From Flagellimonas_A sp039592695 (GTDB lineage: Bacteria; Bacteroidota; Bacteroidia; Flavobacteriales; Flavobacteriaceae), in NCBI RefSeq assembly GCF_039592695.1, contig NZ_JBBUTK010000001.1, positions 186,001-250,000 of the forward strand: a stretch of 64,000 nt of DNA, written 5' to 3'. Positions 19,727 to 28,427 of this stretch are shown here, piece after piece; within the stretch, counting starts at the first letter, position 1; every line of letters starts with the position of its first letter. The notes below the pieces were generated by a model. It had not been told where the DNA came from and ran no database searches. It worked only from the letters and a program-made list of their open reading frames with translations. The translations under genes and the position numbers were made by a program.

Positions 19727-20968
19727 TCAGATGGATTTGATCATGCCCCGTGAACCTTCTTTTGTAGGCAGTAGCTCAAATAGTTTATTGGGTTCTAGGC
19801 GGGGTTCCATTCTATGGGATACAAAAATGATGGTGGTCTGACTTTCTTCAGCAATCTTGTTGACCAGTGATACAAAAAAGTGGGCGTTGTCATCATCCAG
19901 TCCAGCTGTGGGCTCGTCCAAAATCAAGAGAGGAGGATGCTTGACCATCGCCCGTGCTGTCATCAATAACCGTTTTTCACCAACAGGTAGCTCATGAAAA
20001 TAACGGTCTTTTTTTTGATTCAGTTTGAGTAGCCTCAACCAGTGGTCTGCCAACCGTTTTTCAGCATCGGAAGGGGTCACATACAAACCGATGGAATCGT
20101 GCAAACCTGAAATCAACATATTTTCAATCGTGTGATAGCCACGAAACTTGTCGGTCATCGCCGGGGTAAAGTAGCCAATGTGCTGTTTGATGTCCCACAC
20201 GCTTTCACCGCTGCCTTTTTTCTGGCCGAAGAGCGTTAAATTTTGGCCATAGCCTTTGTGGCTGTCACCCGTAATCATGTTGAGGAGTGTGCTTTTTCCA
20301 CTACCATTGGGGCCGATGAGGTTCCAGAATTCCCTTTTTTTGATGGTCCAGTGAATGCTTTGGAGCACCTGACGACCCTCAAAACTCACGGAAACACTAT
20401 CAAAGACAACCAATTCTTTGTAGTCTGTCTTTATGGGATGTAGTGGCGGGGGAATCGCAGTTGTAAATGGGCTTTTTTCGTTTTTAAAATTTTCCAGAAA
20501 GGCTGCTCTATTATTGTAAAATTGGATTTCTCCGCGCTTCAGCATCCCAAAATCTGTGGTGATCTCGAACAAGAGATCGTTCATTCGCCCTACCAATTGA
20601 ATGAGGACAATGGATTTTGAAAGTTTTCGCAACTGCGACTTGAAGGATTCTTGTGATTTAGCATCCAAGTTGTCATACGGATTAACCAATACCAAAAAAT
20701 CAGGATGCTGTTTCAATAAATAGGCAAGCAAGGCTTTTTTTCGCTCGCCACTGCTCATCGTCTTGAGCGATTGTTGTGTATTGGCCGTCAATAACTTTAA
20801 ATCGTGTCGCTCTTCTTCGTCTAAATATCGGCCGATTTCACTATCGGAAAATAAGGCACCTTTTTTATCTGATAATCCCTCAAATCCCTTTGGTGGATTC
20901 TGAAAAAGAGCAGCTATAAAGTTTCTTGTTTCGGATTGGTTGTCGATGCGAATGCCCCAGTGCTGCAT
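19727..20968 (-). CDS. Double ABC ATPase with degenerate first half (ModF/PhrA-like)
   Basis: Soluble 413-residue ATPase. The second cassette (about 195-413) is complete: Walker A GPNGSGKSTLL, signature LPVGEKR and Walker B LLILDEPTAGLDDD. The first cassette (1-165) has no Walker A at all, a signature-like MSSGERKK, and a Walker B whose catalytic Glu is replaced (FLVLVNPYDNLD). The layout recalls ModF/PhrA-type double ATPases. No permease gene is nearby, so a role outside transport is likely. The neighbouring acetyltransferase stop is only 21 nt upstream, so no missing N-terminus can be hidden there. Confidence 0.7.
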   Translation of the reverse strand: MQHWGIRIDNQSETRNFIAALFQNPPKGFEGLSDKKGALFSDSEIGRYLDEEERHDLKLLTANTQQSLKTMSSGERKKALLAYLLKQHPDFLVLVNPYDNLDAKSQESFKSQLRKLSKSIVLIQLVGRMNDLLFEITTDFGMLKRGEIQFYNNRAAFLENFKNEKSPFTTAIPPPLHPIKTDYKELVVFDSVSVSFEGRQVLQSIHWTIKKREFWNLIGPNGSGKSTLLNMITGDSHKGYGQNLTLFGQKKGSGESVWDIKQHIGYFTPAMTDKFRGYHTIENMLISGLHDSIGLYVTPSDAEKRLADHWLRLLKLNQKKDRYFHELPVGEKRLLMTARAMVKHPPLLILDEPTAGLDDDNAHFFVSLVNKIAEESQTTIIFVSHRMEPRLEPNKLFELLPTKEGSRGMIKSI

Positions 20969-20989
20969 GCATCAAAAATACGCATTCGA

Positions 20990-21514
20990 TCACTTTTTGT
21001 GAACCCTGAAAATATGTACGGGATTGTCTTTGTAAGTCGTGATCTTGTCGAGCACCATACCATTTTTCAGGGCCACTTTTTGGGATGGAACATTATCAAT
21101 ATGGATGATGGAAATCAATGAGTCGGCAAAATGGTTCTCAAAGGCAAACTGTTTGCATTTCGATGCAGCTTCAATGGCAAAACCTTTTTTCCAATATTTT
21201 GGTAAAACGGAATAGCCTATTTCAAGTTCTTCTTTTTCATCGACGGTTTGCACCAGCAGTCCGCACATACCGACCAATGCCTCAGTTTCTTTTAATATCA
21301 GGGCATTCATGCCGCCCAAGCCCTTTTCATACCGCTCAAAAATACGGTCGAACTGTTGTTGGCAAGCTTCGATGGGATTTTCTGGAAGACCATCCCAAAA
21401 TTCGGTCGAACGGGGGTCATCATAAAAGGGGAGCCACAAATCAAAATCCTCTGGAGTGAATTTTCTGAACAAAAGGCGTTCGGTGCTCTCGTCTTCAAGT
21501 AAATAATTGGTCAT
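20990..21514 (-). CDS. GNAT-family N-acetyltransferase (RimJ/RimL-like)
   Basis: A 174-residue acetyltransferase. It begins STERLLFRKFTPEDFDLWLPF, the usual start of RimJ/RimL-type GNAT proteins. The beta4 strand ELEIGYSVLPKYWKKGFAIEAAS carries the acetyl-CoA pyrophosphate-binding pattern, and IDNVPSQKVALKNGM is the conserved C-terminal motif. The substrate is unknown. It is probably co-transcribed with the ABC ATPase gene 21 nt downstream. Confidence 0.85.
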   Translation of the reverse strand: MTNYLLEDESTERLLFRKFTPEDFDLWLPFYDDPRSTEFWDGLPENPIEACQQQFDRIFERYEKGLGGMNALILKETEALVGMCGLLVQTVDEKEELEIGYSVLPKYWKKGFAIEAASKCKQFAFENHFADSLISIIHIDNVPSQKVALKNGMVLDKITTYKDNPVHIFRVHKK

Positions 21515-21812
21515 TAGAATTTAAGGCAAGCAATGCGGTTGATGATTTGTTAACTTCTGTATTGATTTCGCTTTTCAGTTTCGTAAAAGGTCTTATAACG
21601 AAACTATTAAAAAGAATACTGAAACAAGTCTAGCACAAACCGAAAATGGAACTGAAATCGAATATTCTTTGAGTATGACTCGTCGGTTACGCTAAACGGC
21701 CGCTTTACAGGCCTACTATCCAATTTGAAAATGGCTATATTAGTATTTTCCTTTCATAGGCATATAACCAAAAATCATATTCCTACGTTTTGGCCAATCA
21801 AATAAAACAGTC
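21515..21812. other. Intergenic stretch between divergent genes
   Basis: Divergent promoter region of 298 nt. I see no convincing gene, RNA or repeat in it. Confidence 0.5.
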
Positions 21813-22547
21813 ATGGTTGAACAAAGTAAAACCAAACTGTTCCCCAAAGCACACTTATGGTTATTGATACCTTTCATTTTAACATGGGCCGGCTTCTATC
21901 TTACCTATTGGAACAAGTTCAATGAAGCCCCGTTTCGCCAGCACGTGCACGGTCTGACGGCTACAGCCTGGTATATCCTTGTAATCGTTCAGCCCTGGCT
22001 CATTCATAACAAACCCGCAAAATTTCATAGAAAACTGGGCATAATCGGTATTTTCTTGGCAGGCGGTGTTGTGGGTTCAGCACTTCAAGTGATGCCCTAT
22101 CAGGTGGTCAATGAATTTCTGTCAGATGTATTGAAATACGGTTTTTCTTTTGGTGATTTCTGTGCACTTACAGGTTTTAGCCTGTGTGTCATCTTTGGGA
22201 TTTGGAATGTCAGAGATACAGGAAAGCATGCCCGATGGCTTATTTCAACGGTATTTTGGATTTTATTGCCCGCTACCGCTAGATTAATATATTTTCCGTT
22301 GTTGATGTCATACGAGGGAAATCCACCTCTGTCCTATTTGGATGCTATTTATATATGTCTTATTGTGACGACAATAATTCCATTGTCATATATGATATAC
22401 TTGGATTATAAGGAAGAGAAAAAAATATATAAATCGTACATATTTACATTATTGGGTGTGACATTTTACTCGCTCGCCATAGCACCAATGGGAAAATGGT
22501 CGTGGTGGATAGAACTATGTGATGTAATTCTGGGAAAGGGAATGTAA
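21813..22547 (+). CDS. Multi-pass membrane protein, unknown function
   Basis: A 244-residue hydrophobic protein with about six or seven membrane helices (for example LWLLIPFILTWAGFYLTYW near 12-31). A central motif HVHGLTATAWYILVIVQPWLI followed by KFHRKLGIIGIFL resembles DUF2306-like haem or cytochrome-type membrane proteins, but the match is loose. The conserved His residues in helices 2-3 could bind a cofactor. No operon partner is clear. Confidence 0.6.
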   Translation: MVEQSKTKLFPKAHLWLLIPFILTWAGFYLTYWNKFNEAPFRQHVHGLTATAWYILVIVQPWLIHNKPAKFHRKLGIIGIFLAGGVVGSALQVMPYQVVNEFLSDVLKYGFSFGDFCALTGFSLCVIFGIWNVRDTGKHARWLISTVFWILLPATARLIYFPLLMSYEGNPPLSYLDAIYICLIVTTIIPLSYMIYLDYKEEKKIYKSYIFTLLGVTFYSLAIAPMGKWSWWIELCDVILGKGM

Positions 22548-22722
22548 AAATAATCGGCAGCAAAATGGCCACAATACATTACTGCTTTTCAACTAACTTT
22601 AAACGCATTATCCATATTCCGATAGCCCTCAGAATTGGCAGGAGATAAGAACATTGAGCGTGAGGCGAACAGCGCATGTAAATCGCAGCCCGACTTTCAG
22701 AGAAGATAAAATTTAAGACATT

Positions 22723-23658
22723 ATGAAGTCTGAAACATTCTATACCGTCATTTTCCTTTTTTATAGTGCCTTATCTTTCTTTCCTCACCAAATAGCAGCC
22801 CAGGAGAGCGATTCCGTTCTTATGAATCCGATTAAATCGGAAGCATTTAAAGTCATGAGCCAGTTCTTCGATTATGATAAAACTATTCCGTTAGAGGTTA
22901 AGACCGTTGATAAGATAGAGGAAACAAGTTATATCCGCGAAAAAATAGTCTTTCAAGGAGTGGGCAATAGCCGTGTCCCAGGTTATTTAGCCATTCCAAA
23001 AAAGGGCAACGCCCCTTATCAGTGTGTTCTATTATTACATGGGGTTGGCGATTCTAAAGAAAGTTGGTGGAAAGAAAACAGTTTTAATTCCGGTGGACTA
23101 TTAACCAAACAATTGATAGATTCCGGATTTGCAGTTTTAAGCTTGGATGCTGAATATCATGGTGAAAGAATGCTGAACAATGATTACGAGTCCGCAGATG
23201 TTTTTATTTTTCAGAAAGGTTGGGTGTTGCAAGCTAGGGACATGATTGTACAAACCGTTACTGAATATCGCAGGGCTCTGGATTATCTAGCAACTCGCAA
23301 AGATATTGATGCATCACGATTTGGGGCAGTAGGCTATAGTATGGGCGGAATGATGGTATTTCATCTTTGTTCAACAGATACTAGAATAAGAGCAGCAGTA
23401 GCAAGTGTAACACCAATCTTAAAAGAAAATCACTCCGCTTTGGCAGTATATAATTTTGCACCCTATATTACTTCAACATCCTTTTTAATGTTGAATGGTG
23501 AAAATGATGATAGAAATTATAGTACAATTGAAGCTGAACAGCTTTTTCAATTAATTGGAAGTGATAAAAAAGATATTAAATTTTTCGAAAGTGGTCATAA
23601 ACTACCTGGGGAATGGACGAAAATTGCAGCAGAATGGATAAAGGAACATTTGAATTGA
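22723..23658 (+). CDS. Secreted alpha/beta hydrolase (dienelactone hydrolase-like)
   Basis: A 311-residue exported hydrolase with a signal peptide ending near QIAAQ. The alpha/beta-hydrolase elements are present: the oxyanion region LLLHGVGDSKESWW, the nucleophile elbow GYSMGG (Ser), an acid candidate in LNGENDDRNY, and the catalytic His in ESGHKLPGEW. It is likely to be an esterase or lactonase of unknown substrate. The gene is somewhat more AT-rich in its second half than its neighbours. Confidence 0.8.
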   Translation: MKSETFYTVIFLFYSALSFFPHQIAAQESDSVLMNPIKSEAFKVMSQFFDYDKTIPLEVKTVDKIEETSYIREKIVFQGVGNSRVPGYLAIPKKGNAPYQCVLLLHGVGDSKESWWKENSFNSGGLLTKQLIDSGFAVLSLDAEYHGERMLNNDYESADVFIFQKGWVLQARDMIVQTVTEYRRALDYLATRKDIDASRFGAVGYSMGGMMVFHLCSTDTRIRAAVASVTPILKENHSALAVYNFAPYITSTSFLMLNGENDDRNYSTIEAEQLFQLIGSDKKDIKFFESGHKLPGEWTKIAAEWIKEHLN

Positions 23659-23881
23659 ACCAGTGAGACGATGCATGGGTGTAACGGCGAGGAAAATACT
23701 ACATCTAAAAATAGGGATATTTCAATCAATGATCTGAACTGAGGATTGTGATCTTAGACCGCCCGTACACGTATTCAAAAACAGTTAATATTTAATGGTT
23801 CCGGTAAACCAACGTTTTTTTGAACAACTATATTTTTTAAAGAAGTAATGAGATTGCACAAATAGCGGAGTAATCCAATGA

Positions 23882-24367
23882 TTAATTTCTAGAATAGGCA
23901 ATACTATCGCCGAGTTGCAAACCCCATTTCTGGGTAAGCCCCGCATTGATTTCCAACACATATTGTACGGGTACTTCCGATGAAATACCGCTTTCATCAA
24001 AAGGTTGGGCATTTTCTTTGATGGTGACCAATTTCTTGTTTTGGTCAATGTAGAGAATATCCAACGGAAATTCCGTGTTCTTCATATAAAAAGAGTGCAA
24101 TCTTGGATTGGCGAACAAAAACAGCATCCCTTGGGTTTCTTCCATTGATTCTCGGTACATCAATCCGGTTTGGGTCTCGTAATCTGATTCGGCCATTTCA
24201 ATATCCAGAGAATGGATAAGCGAATCACCTCTGAAAATTGAAAGTTCCCCTTCTTTGGTGAAACTGATGTTTTCGGTTTTCACCTCTTTTTTTGCATTTT
24301 CTTTACAGGCAGATACTAGGGCAAGAAAAAGTCCGACTACTATAAATGACCTTTTGAAGAGTTTCAT
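23882..24367 (-). CDS. DUF192 domain lipoprotein
   Basis: A 161-residue lipoprotein with lipobox LVSAC (Cys21). The DUF192 domain (about 45-158) has its typical signatures: ETQTGLMYRESMEETQGMLFLF, FYMKNTEFPLDILYID and VLEINAGLTQKWGLQLGD. Family function is unknown. Its ATG overlaps the lgt stop codon (ATGA, 4 nt), so the two are translationally coupled; Lgt would also be the enzyme that lipidates it. Confidence 0.85.
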   Translation of the reverse strand: MKLFKRSFIVVGLFLALVSACKENAKKEVKTENISFTKEGELSIFRGDSLIHSLDIEMAESDYETQTGLMYRESMEETQGMLFLFANPRLHSFYMKNTEFPLDILYIDQNKKLVTIKENAQPFDESGISSEVPVQYVLEINAGLTQKWGLQLGDSIAYSRN

Positions 24368-25338
24368 GCGTTCTGTTTTTTAGGATCGGGCCTGAACATC
24401 AAATATAGTCCGAGAAGTACAAACGGAATGCTCAACCATTGCCCAGTGGAAAATGTGCCCAAAGCTTCCTCAAAGCCTCCTTGGCTCTTCTTGAAATATT
24501 CCATGACAAAACGGATTGGCCCCCACATAATGACCAACCAAAACCCAAAGAGGAAACCGGGTTTGTCTTTTTTGTCCGTTTTCCAATACAGCCAATAGTA
24601 CATGATTAGAAACACGATGAGATACCCGAAAGCCTCGTACAATTGAACGGGGTGACGAAAAGGAATGCCCTCAAGAATGTTTGCATACTGCGGATTGTTT
24701 TCAATGGCCTTATAGGCGGCACTGGCTGTTTTTTCATTGGTCAGCCCCATCGCTTTATAGGCCGGCATGTCATCAGAATCTCTTACAAAGCGTGTAGCAA
24801 AAGCAAATGATTCATCCACTACCTTACCATTGATTTCAGAATTGAAGAAATTGCCCAATCGCACAAAGGCCCCACCAATCGAACAGGTCATCACGACGCG
24901 ATCCAGCAACCATAACACGCCCAAATCTTTGTATTTTCTCGACAGCATATAGAGACCGATGACGCCACCAATGGCTGCACCATGGCTGGCCAAACCTGTA
25001 AAACCGGTAAACTCATAGCCATTGATGATGCCAAAAAGTGAACCTTCGGCACTTTCTCGAATGGGGAGTAAAATCTCTAAAAGATGGTTTTTGTAATAAT
25101 CCCAATCGTAGAAGAACACATGCCCCAGTCGCGCCCCCAACATGATGGAAACAACGGCATACACAAAGAGTGAATCAAGCTTTTCCATCGATTTGTTCTC
25201 ATTCTTGAAAATGCGCTTCATGATGAACCAACCGACAACAAAGGCCAAAATCCATAATAGGTTGTAGTATTTTATCTGGATGAACCCAATGTTGAAGAGA
25301 ATATCATCGGGATTCCACGTAAAACCTAAAAAGTACAT
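24364..25338 (-). CDS. lgt: Prolipoprotein diacylglyceryl transferase
   Basis: Inner-membrane enzyme that adds diacylglycerol to the lipobox Cys of prolipoproteins. It has 324 residues and about seven membrane helices. Key elements are GARLGHVFFYDWDYY, ASHGAAIGG (catalytic His region), RLGNFFNSEINGK (the essential Arg and Asn/Glu) and HPVQLYEAFGYL. It contains an insertion around DSDDMPAYKAMG (about 185-225), as is usual in Bacteroidota. Many lipoproteins in this window are its expected substrates. Confidence 0.95.
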   Translation of the reverse strand: MYFLGFTWNPDDILFNIGFIQIKYYNLLWILAFVVGWFIMKRIFKNENKSMEKLDSLFVYAVVSIMLGARLGHVFFYDWDYYKNHLLEILLPIRESAEGSLFGIINGYEFTGFTGLASHGAAIGGVIGLYMLSRKYKDLGVLWLLDRVVMTCSIGGAFVRLGNFFNSEINGKVVDESFAFATRFVRDSDDMPAYKAMGLTNEKTASAAYKAIENNPQYANILEGIPFRHPVQLYEAFGYLIVFLIMYYWLYWKTDKKDKPGFLFGFWLVIMWGPIRFVMEYFKKSQGGFEEALGTFSTGQWLSIPFVLLGLYLMFRPDPKKQNA

Positions 25339-25495
25339 GCGTTCAATTTTCGGGCTAAGATAGGTAAATAGATGTTAGAGGTTAGATTTTAGATGCTAGA
25401 CTTTTGGGGTTTAAATGCGGGGTACTCGATGTTTGTATTTCTGGTTTCAAGTTTCTGGTTTCTTTTGTTGACAGGGTATTGAAAGTTGTAATTTG

Positions 25496-25910
25496 CATTC
25501 GTCATTCGTAACTCTAAAATCATAACTAAAGGACACGAATTTCACGAATAATCACGAATCTTTTGAATTTGACCCATGCACTTGAGCTTTGAAAATTATT
25601 ACACAGAGTTTCGCAGAGATGCGAAAAGTTTTACGGAGAAATCGTAAAAGCATTCGTCATTCTACATTCGTATTTCGTACTTCAAAAGACACGAATTTCA
25701 CGAATAATCACGAATCTTTTGAACTTGACTCTTGCGCTTGAGCTTTACGGGCTGTTCCGCAGAGTTTCGCAGAGATACGCAAAATTTCACGGAGAAACCA
25801 CACAATCAATTCGTCATTTTACATTCGTATTTCGTACTTCAAAAGACACGAATTTCACGAATGACCACAAATTGCGCTTGAGTTTGTGTTTGAATTTTGA
25901 GTTTGAACTT
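25496..25910. repeat. Tandem ~156-bp non-coding repeats
   Basis: The gap between lgt and yidD (573 nt) contains no credible gene. The core ACACGAATTTCACGAAT begins at 25533, 25689 and 25846, giving periods of 156 and 157 nt. Within each unit the order is CATTCGTCATT, then ATTCGTATTTCGTACTTC (poorly kept in unit 1), the core, a variable TTGA-rich part, and AGAGTTTCGCAGAGAT with a CGGAGAAA tail. Copies 1 and 2 are full and copy 3 is truncated near the yidD stop codon. Similar TTCGTA and TCTAAAATC pieces recur at 36815-36895. Confidence 0.75.
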
Positions 25911-25911
25911 G

Positions 25912-26169
25912 CTACGGAACAGGGTCGTATCCCGAGCCTCCCCAAGGATGACAACTAAAGATTCTCTTGATTGCCAACCACCCGCCTTTAAAAAGACCGT
26001 GTTTTTGTAGTGCTTCAACAGTGTAGGCAGAACAAGTGGGCTGGTAACGGCAAGTAGCAGGGGTATAGGGTGAGATGCCATATTGATAAACCCTCACCAA
26101 AAAAATAAATGGTGCGACCAGAATTTTTTTCAATCTAGTTGATGCTGAATGTGGTGCCTTCTTTTCCAT
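25912..26169 (-). CDS. yidD: Membrane protein insertion efficiency factor YidD
   Basis: Small 85-residue membrane-associated protein that assists YidC-dependent membrane insertion. The family pattern is clear: IFLVRVYQYGISPYTPATCRY, QPTCSAYTVEALQKHG and KGGWLAIKRIFSCHPWGGSGYDPVP. The ATG at 26169 overlaps the cysS 3' end by 35 nt. A TTG at 26133 would start just after the cysS stop and give a 73-residue protein that still holds the whole family core, so the start is uncertain. Confidence 0.9.
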   Translation of the reverse strand: MEKKAPHSASTRLKKILVAPFIFLVRVYQYGISPYTPATCRYQPTCSAYTVEALQKHGLFKGGWLAIKRIFSCHPWGGSGYDPVP

Positions 26170-27616
26170 CTTTCAATTGTACCCCCAGAACAGCGAGTTC
26201 ATCCCTTATTTTGTCAGAGGTTTCAAAATCCCGGTTTTGCCGCGCTTGTTCACGCAGAGAAATCAAAAGGTTCACAACGCCTTCCAGTTTTTCAGAATGC
26301 GAATTTGAAGTTTCTTGCGGTTGTAATCCCAGTATATCAAAAACAAAGGCATTGATGGAGCTTTCAAGTTCTTTTTTGTCCACTTCAGCAATTGATGCCT
26401 TTCCTTCCTTGATCAAATTAATTTGTTTTACGGCCTCGAAAAGGTGGGCGATAAGTATCGGCGTATTGAAATCATCGTTCATGGCTTCATAGCACTGCTT
26501 TTTCCATGACGCAATATCAAAATTGGTGCTTGGGCCTACCTCTAAACTTTGCAACGTTTTAATGGCCTCCATCAATTTATTGAAGCCTTTTTCAGAGGCC
26601 AACAGCGCATCATCGCTCAAATCTAAAATACTGCTGTAATGTGCCTGCATCATAAAGAAACGCACCACGGAAGGGCTGTAGGGTTTGCTCAGAATTTCGT
26701 TGTCACCACTGAAGATTTCTGAGGGATAGATATTATTTCCAGTGGATTTTGACATTTTTTTACTGTTCAGGGTCAGCATGTTGGCATGTAACCAATAGTT
26801 TACCGGAGAGATGCCAGAACAGGCTTCCGCTTGCGCAATTTCACATTCGTGATGTGGAAATTTCAAATCCATTCCACCCCCGTGGATGTCAAAATTCTCT
26901 CCCAGGTATTTGGTGCTCATGGCCGTACATTCCAGATGCCAACCTGGGAAACCGTCACCCCAAGGTGAGGGCCACCGCATGATGTGCTGGGGTTCCGCTT
27001 TTTTCCAAAGGGCAAAATCCTGCGGATTTTTCTTCTCGTCCTGCGCGGTTAGTTCTCGGGTATTGGCAATCATATCCTCGAGTTTGCGACCGCTCAATTT
27101 TCCGTACTCGTTCGATTCGTTGAACTTGATAACATCAAAATACACCGAACAATTGATTTCATAGGCATAACCCTTTTCAAGAATTTCCTTGATGATTTCA
27201 ATCTGCTCTATGATGTGCCCCGTGGCCGTTGGTTCTATGCTCGGTGGCAGTAAGTTGAATTTTTGCAAGGTCTCATGAAAGTCAACGGTGTAGCGCTGAA
27301 CGACCTCCATGGGCTCAATCTGCTCCAATTTCGCCTTTTTAGCGATTTTATCCTCCCCTTCATCGGCGTCGTTCTCCAGATGGCCTGCATCAGTAATATT
27401 GCGCACATAACGCACTTTGAAGCCCAAATGCTTTAAATACCGAAACATCATGTCAAATGATATAAAGGTACGGCAGTTGCCCAAGTGCACGTTGCTGTAT
27501 ACGGTCGGGCCGCACACATACATGCCCACGTGCCCTTCTTTGATAGGTTTGAAAACTTCCTTTTTTCCGGTAAGTGAGTTGGTAACTTTTAAAGTCTGGT
27601 CTTTAAACAAAGGCAT
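26135..27616 (-). CDS. cysS: Cysteinyl-tRNA synthetase
   Basis: Class I synthetase that charges tRNA-Cys. The start ATG is at 27616, sharing the A of TGATG with the folE stop codon; the protein has 493 residues. Seen: the zinc Cys in MYVCGPTVYSNVHLGN (the HLGN is the HIGH motif), GWHLECTAMS, HHECEIAQAE, and KMSKSTGN. The C-terminal DALR-like helical domain ends near EGTTFSIN. It is translationally coupled to folE upstream and yidD downstream. Confidence 0.95.
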   Translation of the reverse strand: MPLFKDQTLKVTNSLTGKKEVFKPIKEGHVGMYVCGPTVYSNVHLGNCRTFISFDMMFRYLKHLGFKVRYVRNITDAGHLENDADEGEDKIAKKAKLEQIEPMEVVQRYTVDFHETLQKFNLLPPSIEPTATGHIIEQIEIIKEILEKGYAYEINCSVYFDVIKFNESNEYGKLSGRKLEDMIANTRELTAQDEKKNPQDFALWKKAEPQHIMRWPSPWGDGFPGWHLECTAMSTKYLGENFDIHGGGMDLKFPHHECEIAQAEACSGISPVNYWLHANMLTLNSKKMSKSTGNNIYPSEIFSGDNEILSKPYSPSVVRFFMMQAHYSSILDLSDDALLASEKGFNKLMEAIKTLQSLEVGPSTNFDIASWKKQCYEAMNDDFNTPILIAHLFEAVKQINLIKEGKASIAEVDKKELESSINAFVFDILGLQPQETSNSHSEKLEGVVNLLISLREQARQNRDFETSDKIRDELAVLGVQLKDGKEGTTFSIN

Positions 27617-28296
27617 CAAAATTCAGTATCTAGATTGATGTAATCCAAAAATTCCCTGCGAACAGATTCTTCCTTGAACTTGCCCCCGTATTCCGCGGTC
27701 ACCGTGCTGCTATCCACATCACGAATGCCCCTTGAGTTGACACAGAGGTGCTTCGCATCGATGACACAGGCCACGTCTTTGGTTCCCAAGACCTCTTGAA
27801 GTTCTTTGACAATCTGAATGTTCATGCGCTCTTGAACTTGGGGCCGTTTGGCGTAATAGTCGACGATACGGTTCATTTTTGAAAGACCGACGACCGTGCC
27901 GTTTGAAATGTAGGCGATATGGGCCTTGCCGACGATGGGCAACAAGTGGTGCTCGCAGGTGGAGTATACCGTGATGTTCTTTTCGACCAGCATCTCACCG
28001 TACTTGTACTTGTTTTTAAAGGTCGAGGATTTTGGCCTACGCTTTGGATGCAAGCCTGCAAAAATCTCGGTCACATACATTTTTGCAACCCTTTTCGGCG
28101 TACCGTTCAAGCTGTCGTCATCAAGGTCAAGCCCTAAGGTCAGCATGATTTCACGTACACTTTTTTCGATGCGCTCGATTTTTTCATCATCCTCTAAGAC
28201 AAAAGCATCGTTGCGCAATGGAGTTTCGGGTGAAGAACCGACATGGTCGTCTCCTCTGTTATCCAATTGTTCATCCAAGGTTTCCTCTAGTTTCAT
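27616..28296 (-). CDS. folE: GTP cyclohydrolase I
   Basis: First enzyme of tetrahydrofolate synthesis, converting GTP to 7,8-dihydroneopterin triphosphate. The protein has 226 residues. Zinc and active-site motifs are STCEHHLLPIVGKAHIAYI, GLSKMNRIVDYYAKRPQVQERM, and the second zinc Cys in CVIDAKHLCVNSRG. The first ~45 residues (acidic, EETLDEQLDN) are a non-conserved extension. The start is the ATG at 28296; a TTG 7 codons upstream is less likely. folP, a later step of the same pathway, is at 47203-48051. Confidence 0.95.
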   Translation of the reverse strand: MKLEETLDEQLDNRGDDHVGSSPETPLRNDAFVLEDDEKIERIEKSVREIMLTLGLDLDDDSLNGTPKRVAKMYVTEIFAGLHPKRRPKSSTFKNKYKYGEMLVEKNITVYSTCEHHLLPIVGKAHIAYISNGTVVGLSKMNRIVDYYAKRPQVQERMNIQIVKELQEVLGTKDVACVIDAKHLCVNSRGIRDVDSSTVTAEYGGKFKEESVRREFLDYINLDTEF

Positions 28297-28374
28297 AGTG
28301 CTGGAACAAAGTGGCAAAGATAGACATTAATGGCCTAATGACATCGAATTTACAGGGTTTGACAACATAAATTA

Positions 28375-28403
28375 TTGTTAACCGAGACAGGGATATATTT
28401 TTG
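28375..28403 (+). promoter_or_regulatory. Promoter of the first T9SS-protein gene
   Basis: TTG (28375-28377), 18 nt, then TATTTTTG (28396-28403) match the Bacteroidota promoter. The ATG follows 24 nt later. Confidence 0.7.
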
Positions 28404-28427
28404 TAAATCCCAAATTGACAGCCACTT

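Noticed and set aside
19727..21514. Frameshift splitting the ABC ATPase, with its Walker A hidden upstream
   Set aside because: The acetyltransferase gene ends 21 nt before the ABC start and is intact, so no P-loop fragment fits there.
25496..25910. CRISPR array
   Set aside because: The period is about 156 nt, the conserved blocks are scattered within the unit, there are only 2.5 copies, and no cas gene is in the window.
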